Assembly: GCA_012513165.1 (NCBI GenBank) | Contig: JAAZCT010000144.1 | Coordinates: forward strand, 1-5,734 | Reading direction: 5' to 3' | Length of the DNA stretch: 5,734 nucleotides | From: Actinomycetales bacterium | GTDB lineage: Bacteria > Actinomycetota > Actinomycetes > Propionibacteriales > Nocardioidaceae | Part shown: one piece after another, positions 1 through 4,321 of the stretch | Layout: each line of letters starts with the position of its first letter | How positions within the stretch are numbered: the first letter of the stretch is position 1 | The notes under the pieces: model-generated | Seen by the model: the letters and a program-made list of their open reading frames with translations, nothing else | The model's database searches: none | What the model was told of the DNA's origin: nothing | Translations under genes and position numbers: made by a program

Positions 1-12
1 AAGGTCGAGTTC

Positions 13-267
13 ATGGCGCACTTTCGCTTTTTTGCATCAACGCGGGCTGTTGTGGGTGCGGAGCACAAAGCAGTCTCCGATTTTGATCTGCCCCCACACG
101 TGAATACAGCGTTGCTACGCGACATGCTGGTCAAGGCCTATCCGCAGGCGCGAAACCTCTTTATGACGTGCACGTTTTTGGCCGACGGCGCACGCGTAGG
201 CGATCGTCTACTGGTGCTTGACGATTTCGACACGATCGATGTGCTCCCGCCTTTCGCAGGGGGATGA
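13..267 (+). CDS. MoaD/ThiS-family sulfur-carrier protein (ubiquitin-like)
   Basis: This is an 84-residue beta-grasp protein of the MoaD/ThiS type. Its length is normal for the family. It opens with a short strand (HFRFFASTR, residues 3-11), has a helix with the TALLRDML pattern (32-39) typical of MoaD, and finishes with DTIDVLPPFAGG (73-84). The terminal Gly-Gly is the residue pair that is adenylated and thiocarboxylated in this family, so the protein probably carries sulfur for molybdopterin, thiamine or another pathway. No partner gene (MoaE, ThiG, an E1-like activating enzyme) lies in the window, so the pathway cannot be chosen. The ATG is preceded by AAGG at 1-4 with an 8-nt gap, a plausible ribosome-binding site at the window edge. 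It ends in two tandem TGA codons (265-270), and xerC starts 15 nt after the first of them in the same frame, so the two are probably cotranscribed. Confidence 0.8.
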   Translation: MAHFRFFASTRAVVGAEHKAVSDFDLPPHVNTALLRDMLVKAYPQARNLFMTCTFLADGARVGDRLLVLDDFDTIDVLPPFAGG

Positions 268-282
268 TGATTCCCTTGGAGT

Positions 283-1233
283 ATGTCTTCCGCCGGTGAA
301 CCTGAGATCGAGGTCGAGTCGCTGAGCTCAGCGTGGCAAGCGGCATTGTCTGGGTGGGCACACCATCTCGAAGTCGAACGTGATCTGTCCGATCACACGG
401 TTCGTGCTTACCTAGGCGACATCTCAAATCTCGCCAACCACTCGATGCGAATGAGCATCGAGGACCCGGCAGATTTACGCATCGGAGTTCTGCGAAGTTG
501 GTTGGCGGGACTGCAATCGCGTGGCAAGAGTCGAACCACAGTGGCGAGGCGTTCAACTGCAGCGCGATCTTTCACTGCCTGGTTGGTGCGATGCGGGATG
601 GCGAGTACGGATGCAGCCGCGCTCCTGGTAAATCCAAAACCCCACCGGGTTTTGCCCGAAACGCTTTCGGCTCAGGCAATTGACGCCACGGTTCGGCAAA
701 TCACAGAATCCTTGGTAGACGAGGGTTCGCTAGGCGTGAGAGATCTGGCCATGATCGAGGTGCTTTATGCGACAGGCATTCGGGTGAGCGAATTGGTGGG
801 GCTAGATCTGTCAGACATTGATACCTCGCGCAGGGTGCTTAGGGTCTTTGGCAAAGGACGTAAAGAACGAGCGGTTCCGTATGGCTTGCCGGCGGCGGAA
901 GCGTTAGATCTCTGGAGTTCGGTGCACCGGGCCAAGATCGCGGATTCTGCAAGCGGCAATGCTGTTTTCTTAGGCGCGAGGGGAGCGCGAATCGATCAAC
1001 GCGCGGTTCGACGGGTAGTGCACGCTCGAATTGAAGCGGTGGGTGGCTTGCCAAGTTTGGGACCCCACGGATTGCGCCACTCTGCTGCGACGCATTTGCT
1101 CGAAGGGGGAGCAGACCTGCGTATGGTTCAGGAACTCTTGGGTCATTCCTCTCTCGGCACAACTCAGATCTATACGCACGTCAGTGCTGAACGCCTGCGC
1201 TCAGCGTTTATCCAAGCGCACCCCAGAGCGTGA
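283..1233 (+). CDS. xerC: Site-specific tyrosine recombinase XerC
   Basis: This 316-residue cytoplasmic recombinase belongs to the XerC/XerD family, which resolves chromosome dimers at dif next to the replication terminus. The N-terminal SAM-like, DNA-binding core covers about residues 18-105 (HLEVERDLSDHTVRAYLGDI at 28-47). The catalytic domain covers about 125-310 and has the complete active site: R167 in ATGIR, K191 in GKG, H262 and R265 in GPHGLRHSAATHLLEGG, H288 in LLGHSSLGTTQIYTH and the nucleophile Y297. The XerC rather than XerD name rests on its position just upstream of the M23/rpsB region, as in other actinobacteria; the sequence alone does not separate them firmly. The start is uncertain. 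ATG 283 is the only good start after the in-frame stop at 268-270, but the nearest Shine-Dalgarno-like GGAG (278-281) is 1 nt away, which is too close. Translation may depend on coupling to the upstream gene. The neighbour downstream is convergent, stop to stop in 11 bp. Confidence 0.93.
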   Translation: MSSAGEPEIEVESLSSAWQAALSGWAHHLEVERDLSDHTVRAYLGDISNLANHSMRMSIEDPADLRIGVLRSWLAGLQSRGKSRTTVARRSTAARSFTAWLVRCGMASTDAAALLVNPKPHRVLPETLSAQAIDATVRQITESLVDEGSLGVRDLAMIEVLYATGIRVSELVGLDLSDIDTSRRVLRVFGKGRKERAVPYGLPAAEALDLWSSVHRAKIADSASGNAVFLGARGARIDQRAVRRVVHARIEAVGGLPSLGPHGLRHSAATHLLEGGADLRMVQELLGHSSLGTTQIYTHVSAERLRSAFIQAHPRA

Positions 1234-1259
1234 ACCGCAGCGCACTACCCGACCTGCGG
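1234..1259. other. Convergent gene junction with a weak inverted repeat
   Basis: The stop codons of xerC (1231-1233, + strand) and the M23 gene (1245-1247, - strand) are separated by 11 bp. CCGCAG at 1235-1240 pairs with CTGCGG at 1254-1259, giving a 6-bp stem with a 13-nt loop that spans the M23 stop codon. There is no T-tract on either side, so I do not call it an intrinsic terminator. Each transcript probably runs some way into the other gene. Confidence 0.35.
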
Positions 1260-2150
1260 ATCTACGGCTCTGCCGCGATCTCGTTTCATGAAGTGCAGAT
1301 GGCATCCCGTCGAACGACCTGTCGTGCCGACCTTTCCAAGCAGAGTCCCACGCTCGACACGTTCTCCAACGGTGACATTGACGGCTGAAAGATGCGCGTA
1401 TCCGGTTGTCGTGTGCCCAGCATGTTTCACCTCGACCAATAGTCCGTAGCCTCCTCGAGCGTGAGCGTGGGTCACAACGCCGGATGCCACGCTGAAGACA
1501 GGCTGTCCACAAGGCGCCCCAATGTCCGTGCCGTCGTGGAATCTTTGCACTTTCGTGAACGGATCTGTGCGCATTCCAAACGGCGAAGTGATGTGCCCGT
1601 TCGTGGGTAGCGACCCGGAAGAGTTGAGGAGAGCCGGCGGCTTTGGCGGCGGGCCGATCGGTGAAATCAAGCGATAACCCTCCGACGCTTCAAACCGTTC
1701 GGCTGGATCCAAGTACGTTCCGTCCCGTATCCGGCCGAGGTGTAGACAAGCGGGCAGACATTCCCCATGCCCGGCAGCGAGCGTGCCTAAGTGGTCACCC
1801 CGTGAAACCCGGTCGCCGTTCGAGACTGAGGCTGTGACAGGTTCGTACGTCGATCTTTCTTCCCCGTGATCGATCGTGATCGTGGTGCGACCGGCGACCT
1901 TGCCAGACCAGGTGACCGTTCCTGCGGCAACTGCGTAAACCGAGGAGTTTTCTTTGGCAGCGAGATCGACTCCGCGATGTCCTGGGCCGTAGTTGCTCGT
2001 CATGTCGAATACTCGAACGATGGAACTTCCGGGTATCGGGGATTGCCACCGGTTCGACTCGGCCTGGCTGGAGCTTCCCGTGATCACCAGGGTGGCGGAG
2101 GCCGCACCAAGTGCCAAACTAATCAGTATAAGTCGTCGCATGGAATTCAT
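1245..2150 (-). CDS. Secreted protein with two tandem M23 (LytM) peptidase domains
   Basis: This is a predicted exported cell-wall protein. From ATG 2150 it is 301 residues; a GTG at 2210 would add 20. I prefer 2150 because the signal peptide (MRRLILISLALGAASATL) then sits at the N-terminus; ATG 2141 is also possible. Neither has a strong ribosome-binding site. Numbering from GTG 2210, M23 domain one spans about 66-170. It keeps the zinc ligands H78, D82 (GHRGVD) and H157, but has Y-E-P (122-124) and C155-L-H where catalytic histidines are expected, so it may not cleave peptides. Domain two spans about 203-321 and looks active: H225, D229 (FHDGTD), H273 (YAHLS) and H304-L-H306. C234 and C303 fit a disulfide common in such domains. 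A Pro-rich linker (187-192) joins them. Domain one resembles the actinobacterial M23 protein divergent from rpsB (mycobacterial Rv2891 type, from memory). Likely role: peptidoglycan binding and endopeptidase activity outside the membrane. Confidence 0.85.
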   Translation of the reverse strand: MNSMRRLILISLALGAASATLVITGSSSQAESNRWQSPIPGSSIVRVFDMTSNYGPGHRGVDLAAKENSSVYAVAAGTVTWSGKVAGRTTITIDHGEERSTYEPVTASVSNGDRVSRGDHLGTLAAGHGECLPACLHLGRIRDGTYLDPAERFEASEGYRLISPIGPPPKPPALLNSSGSLPTNGHITSPFGMRTDPFTKVQRFHDGTDIGAPCGQPVFSVASGVVTHAHARGGYGLLVEVKHAGHTTTGYAHLSAVNVTVGERVERGTLLGKVGTTGRSTGCHLHFMKRDRGRAVDPQVG

Positions 2151-2253
2151 CTCACGGCTTTTTCTGCCAGTTCGGAAGTGCGCGGGCGTAGCTTGTGGGC
2201 TAAAAGACACTCCGTTTGTCCATGTGGATTTCGCTGGAAAGCAGTCCGTGCCC

Positions 2254-2259
2254 TAAGAT
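2254..2259 (+). promoter_or_regulatory. Candidate -10 element for the rpsB operon
   Basis: TAAGAT matches the TANNNT form of a sigma-70-type -10 box. Transcription would begin near 2266 and give a leader of about 185 nt that contains all the main hairpins. The -35 region at the expected distance (around 2229-2236, TTTCGCTG) is a poor match to TTGACA, so the call is tentative. TTGAAA at 2272-2277 looks like a -35 box, but nothing at 16-19 nt downstream resembles a -10. Confidence 0.25.
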
Positions 2260-2266
2260 AGGGACA

Positions 2267-2284
2267 TCACCTTGAAAGAGGTGA
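2267..2284. repeat. Inverted repeat TCACCT-N6-AGGTGA at the head of the rpsB leader
   Basis: TCACCT (2267-2272) and AGGTGA (2279-2284) are perfect inverted repeats around the spacer TGAAAG. As RNA this is a 6-bp hairpin whose stem can gain a U-G pair closing a GAAA tetraloop. As DNA it is an 18-bp dyad that would sit at the transcription start if the -10 at 2254 is real, a typical operator position. A closely similar element occurs at the tsf ribosome-binding site (3399-3416). The AGGTGA half can instead pair with CGCCTTTTT (2293-2301). Confidence 0.5.
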
Positions 2285-2328
2285 AATTCGCGCGCCTTTT
2301 TCTCATATGACGCTTCGCTGAATATGGG

Positions 2329-2367
2329 GCAGGATCCGAGTCCCGTCACCTGACGGGTGGTCCCTGC
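2329..2367 (+). promoter_or_regulatory. rpsB leader stem-loop 1
   Basis: The inner hairpin is CCCGTC-ACCT-GACGGG (2342-2357, counting a further A-T pair inside the loop), a perfect GC-rich stem. GCAGG (2329-2333) can pair with CCTGC (2363-2367) to enclose it, giving a two-tier structure with an internal loop. No T-tract follows, so it is not an intrinsic terminator. It is likely part of a structured leader RNA. Confidence 0.45.
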
Positions 2368-2383
2368 AATGGATGGCGCCAGG

Positions 2384-2403
2384 GCAATACCAAACGGTAT
2401 TGC
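2384..2403 (+). promoter_or_regulatory. rpsB leader stem-loop 2
   Basis: GCAATACC (2384-2391) and GGTATTGC (2396-2403) form a perfect 8-bp stem with the 4-nt loop AAAC. It is followed by GACAAC, with no T-tract, so termination is unlikely. It lies about 50 nt before the rpsB start codon and is the middle of three perfect hairpins in this leader. Confidence 0.5.
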
Positions 2404-2417
2404 GACAACTTGGATAA

Positions 2418-2436
2418 GGCACGTCTAGTACGTGCC
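2418..2436 (+). promoter_or_regulatory. rpsB leader stem-loop 3, next to the Shine-Dalgarno
   Basis: GGCACGT (2418-2424) and ACGTGCC (2430-2436) form a perfect 7-bp stem with the loop CTAGT. Its 3' edge is 2 nt from the Shine-Dalgarno GGAAGGA (2439-2445), so it lies in the ribosome standby region of rpsB. It could present the binding site or be the contact for a repressor such as S2; the sequence does not decide which. Confidence 0.5.
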
Positions 2437-2438
2437 GT

Positions 2439-2445
2439 GGAAGGA
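2439..2445 (+). promoter_or_regulatory. Ribosome-binding site that fixes the rpsB start
   Basis: GGAAGGA lies 6 nt before ATG 2452 and is a strong Shine-Dalgarno. It supports the start [10 protein letters not shown] over an in-frame TTG at 2410, which would add 14 residues with no family counterpart and would run through stem-loop 3. Confidence 0.8.
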
Positions 2446-2451
2446 TCGGCT

Positions 2452-3357
2452 ATGGCCGTCGTAACTATGCGCCAGCTCCTCGAGAGCGGCGTTCATTTTG
2501 GTCACCAGACTCGTCGTTGGAACCCGAAGATGAAGCGTTTCATCCTCACGGAGCGCAACGGCATCTACGTCATTGACCTCCAGCAGTCCCTCACTTACAT
2601 CGATGCCAGCTACGACTTTGTTAAGAACACTGTCGCTCGTGGCGGCACGATCTTGTTTGTAGGAACGAAGCGTCAGGCTCAAGAGCCAATCGAAGAACAA
2701 GCGAAGCGCGTCGGCATGCCTTTCGTGAACCAGCGTTGGCTCGGCGGCATGTTGACCAACTTCCAGACCATGTCTGAGCGCCTCAAGCGTATGAAGGAAC
2801 TCGAAGAGATTGACTTCGACGATGTTGCGGGCTCGAACCGCACCAAGAAGGAACTCCTTCAGATGCGCCGCGAGTACACCAAACTATCGCGTACCCTCGG
2901 TGGTATTCGCGATATGGGCCGTACTCCAAACGCGGTGTGGATCGTGGACACGAACAAGGAACACCTCGCGGTTGACGAAGCACGCAAGCTTGGTATTCCG
3001 ATCATCGCAATCCTTGACTCCAACTGCGATCCTGACGATGTTGATTTCCCAATCCCGGGTAACGACGACGCTATCCGCTCGGTTGGCTTGTTGACCCGTG
3101 TCATGGCTGACGCTGTTGCTGAAGGCTTGATCGCTCGTGGTGGAGCCAAGACCGGTGAAGAAACTCCCGGAGAAGAACTAGGCGCTGAAGAGCCACTCGC
3201 CGATTGGGAACGCGAATTGCTGGCTCCAGCCGGCGACGCTCCTGCTGAAGAAGCTGCCAAGGAAGAAGCGCCAACTGAAGCTCCGGCCAAGAAGGCCGCA
3301 GCAAAGAAGGCTCCTGCAAAGAAGGCCGCAGCCGAAGAAGCTCCAGCAGCTGAGTGA
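2452..3357 (+). CDS. rpsB: 30S ribosomal protein S2
   Basis: The 301-residue protein S2 binds the 30S subunit between head and body and is needed for S1 binding and initiation in many bacteria. The core has the family motifs: [17 protein letters not shown] (11-27), [10 protein letters not shown] (95-104) and [19 protein letters not shown] (193-211). The core ends near residue 232; the remaining roughly 70 residues are an acidic, then Ala/Lys/Glu-rich tail with three AKKA units (about 279-292). The E. coli protein is about 240 residues; long tails like this are common in actinobacteria. ATG 2452 is chosen for its Shine-Dalgarno GGAAGGA at 2439-2445 and because [10 protein letters not shown] is the usual N-terminus. 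It heads the operon with tsf 64 nt downstream. The structured leader suggests autogenous control, by analogy with enterobacterial rpsB-tsf. Confidence 0.98.
   Translation: MAVVTMRQLLESGVHFGHQTRRWNPKMKRFILTERNGIYVIDLQQSLTYIDASYDFVKNTVARGGTILFVGTKRQAQEPIEEQAKRVGMPFVNQRWLGGMLTNFQTMSERLKRMKELEEIDFDDVAGSNRTKKELLQMRREYTKLSRTLGGIRDMGRTPNAVWIVDTNKEHLAVDEARKLGIPIIAILDSNCDPDDVDFPIPGNDDAIRSVGLLTRVMADAVAEGLIARGGAKTGEETPGEELGAEEPLADWERELLAPAGDAPAEEAAKEEAPTEAPAKKAAAKKAPAKKAAAEEAPAAE
3289..3332 (+). repeat. Direct repeat encoding AKKA units in the S2 tail
   Basis: AAGAAGGCCGCAGC occurs at 3289-3302 and again, identically, at 3319-3332, 30 nt apart, with a diverged unit (AAGAAGGCTCCTGC) between them. The repeat encodes K-K-A-A units of the low-complexity S2 tail and is in frame, so gain or loss of a 15- or 30-nt unit would alter tail length without breaking the gene. 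Confidence 0.7.
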
Positions 3358-3381
3358 TCTCCGGGCACCTGCCCAATAACT

Positions 3382-3401
3382 TGATCCCCCTGTGGGGATC
3401 A
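3382..3401 (+). promoter_or_regulatory. Perfect hairpin upstream of the tsf Shine-Dalgarno
   Basis: TGATCCCC (3382-3389) pairs perfectly with GGGGATCA (3394-3401) around the loop CTGT, giving an 8-bp stem. A smaller stem, GGGC-ACCT-GCCC (3363-3374), precedes it. No T-tract follows, so it is unlikely to terminate transcription between rpsB and tsf. Its 3' arm overlaps TCACC (3399-3403), which can pair with GGTGA (3412-3416) of the tsf ribosome-binding site, so the two structures exclude each other. Confidence 0.55.
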
Positions 3402-3408
3402 CCAGAAC

Positions 3409-3416
3409 AGAGGTGA
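3409..3416 (+). promoter_or_regulatory. Ribosome-binding site that fixes the tsf start
   Basis: AGAGGTGA lies 5 to 8 nt before ATG 3422 and supports the start [14 protein letters not shown] at 3392 in the same frame would add 10 residues, lies inside the hairpin, and is upstream of this site. GGTGA here can pair with TCACC at 3399-3403. Confidence 0.8.
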
Positions 3417-3421
3417 ATCGA

Positions 3422-4237
3422 ATGGCTATTGCAGCCGCAGATGTAAAGAAACTCCGCGACGCAACGGGCGCGGGCATGATGGATGCGAAGAAGGCTCTCA
3501 CCGAGACCGACGGCGACTTTGAAAAGGCTATTGAAGTCTTGCGGATCTCCGGTGCTGCGAAGGCCGCCAAGCGCGGTGCAGAGCGTGAAGCATCGGCTGG
3601 TCTTGTGGCTCAGAGTGGTTCGGCCTTGGTCGAATTGAACTCAGAGACTGACTTCGTCGCCAAGAACGAACAGTTCATTGAATTGGCTGAAGCTCTTGCC
3701 GCCGTTGCTGCCGCTGAAAAGCCTGCTGATGCTGAAGCGTTCAAGAACGTCGTTCTTGAATCGGGTCAGACCGTCGAGCAGACCATCAGCGCGCTGGCTG
3801 CGGTCATCGGCGAAAAGATCGAACTTGGTCGCGTTGCAGCCTTGGCCGGCAAAGTTGCGGTCTACTTGCACCGTCGCGCCAGCGATCTTCCCCCGGCAGT
3901 TGGCGTCCTCGTAGAGTTCGAAGGCGACAACGAAGAGGCGGCTCGTAGCGCTGCAATGCAGATTGCTGCGATGCGTCCTCGCTTCTTGACTCGCGACGAC
4001 GTTCCAGCTGAAACGGTTGCCAAAGAGCGAGAGATCGCCGAAGCGACTGCCCGCGAAGAGGGTAAGCCCGAACAGGCTTTGGCCAAGATCACCGAAGGTC
4101 GCGTTAATGGCTTCTTCAAAGAAGTTGTTCTACTTGAACAGCCTTCGGTAATCGACAACAAGAAGACCGTGAAGGCTGTTCTCGATGAGGCGGGCGTGAC
4201 GATCACTCGTTTCGCTCACATCGAAATCGGAGCCTGA
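3422..4237 (+). CDS. tsf: Elongation factor Ts
   Basis: The 271-residue EF-Ts is the guanine nucleotide exchange factor that recycles EF-Tu-GDP to EF-Tu-GTP during elongation. The N-terminal UBA-like domain contains [16 protein letters not shown] (11-26). The family signature TDFVAKN is at 76-82 and is part of the EF-Tu contact region. Later segments match actinobacterial EF-Ts closely: [19 protein letters not shown] (148-166), [20 protein letters not shown] (178-197), EGKPEQAL (213-220) and [18 protein letters not shown] (226-243). The length is normal for actinobacteria, slightly shorter than E. coli. ATG 3422 follows the Shine-Dalgarno AGAGGTGA. It lies 64 nt after rpsB and 40 nt before pyrH, and no terminator is seen on either side, so it should be cotranscribed with both. 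Confidence 0.98.
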   Translation: MAIAAADVKKLRDATGAGMMDAKKALTETDGDFEKAIEVLRISGAAKAAKRGAEREASAGLVAQSGSALVELNSETDFVAKNEQFIELAEALAAVAAAEKPADAEAFKNVVLESGQTVEQTISALAAVIGEKIELGRVAALAGKVAVYLHRRASDLPPAVGVLVEFEGDNEEAARSAAMQIAAMRPRFLTRDDVPAETVAKEREIAEATAREEGKPEQALAKITEGRVNGFFKEVVLLEQPSVIDNKKTVKAVLDEAGVTITRFAHIEIGA

Positions 4238-4253
4238 CACTCATACAACGCAA

Positions 4254-4321
4254 CGCGACGAGGAATCGGAGATCACCATGACCGAAACGGCACATGAAAC
4301 TATTACCGGTTCCTCGTCGCG
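4254..4321 (+). promoter_or_regulatory. Long stem-loop enclosing the pyrH ribosome-binding site and start codon
   Basis: The 16-nt arm 4254-4269 (CGCGACGAGGAATCGG) pairs along its whole length with 4306-4321 (CCGGTTCCTCGTCGCG): 15 Watson-Crick pairs and one U-G wobble (4266 with 4309). The 36-nt loop holds ATG 4278. The Shine-Dalgarno GGAG (4268-4271) has its two G bases in the stem. The AGGA at 4261-4264 is fully paired. The 3' arm encodes T10 to R15 of PyrH, the non-conserved segment before the kinase core. The structure would be expected to limit pyrH initiation unless it is opened by translation, a protein or a ligand. No T-tract follows, so termination is unlikely. Confidence 0.6.

Larger units (their letters stand above)
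2151..2451. promoter_or_regulatory. Divergent control region and rpsB 5' leader
   Basis: About 300 bp separate the M23 gene (leftward) from rpsB (rightward), and I see no protein gene of normal size. The left part (2151-2250) is plain sequence that should hold the M23 promoter; no convincing -35/-10 pair was found for it. The right part (2251-2451) is rich in dyad symmetry: CCCTA/TAGGG at 2251-2263, an 18-bp inverted repeat at 2267-2284, and perfect hairpins at 2342-2357, 2384-2403 and 2418-2436, then the rpsB Shine-Dalgarno. Such structure density just upstream of a ribosomal protein gene suggests a regulatory leader, and rpsB leaders that bind S2 are known in enterobacteria. A 19-codon frame at 2369-2428 is the only noteworthy small ORF. 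Confidence 0.6.

Noticed and set aside
264..299. Eleven-codon frame starting at ATGATGA at the end of the MoaD-like gene
   Set aside because: The start overlaps the stop codon and has AGGGGG before it, but the peptide is very short, unrecognisable, and ends within xerC; better seen as a junction effect than as a gene.
2272..2277. TTGAAA as the -35 box of the rpsB promoter
   Set aside because: At 16-19 nt downstream the sequence is CCTTTTTC-like with no -10 match, and TTGAAA is part of the inverted repeat at 2267-2284.
2410..2451. Extended rpsB start at TTG 2410
   Set aside because: It adds 14 residues with no S2 counterpart, passes through a perfect hairpin, and lies upstream of the strong Shine-Dalgarno GGAAGGA that serves ATG 2452.
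2859..3368. Reverse-strand open frame rich in Ala and Ser opposite rpsB
   Set aside because: It is the complement of the repetitive Ala/Lys/Glu tail of S2; its low complexity is inherited from that tail and no independent gene signal is seen.
3382..3401. Intrinsic terminator between rpsB and tsf
   Set aside because: The stem is strong, but ACCAGAACAG follows instead of a T-tract, and tsf needs read-through from rpsB since no promoter is visible in the gap.
3392..3421. Extended tsf start at GTG 3392
   Set aside because: The codon is inside a hairpin, has no ribosome-binding site, and the added residues [10 protein letters not shown] do not belong to EF-Ts; ATG 3422 has AGAGGTGA in front.
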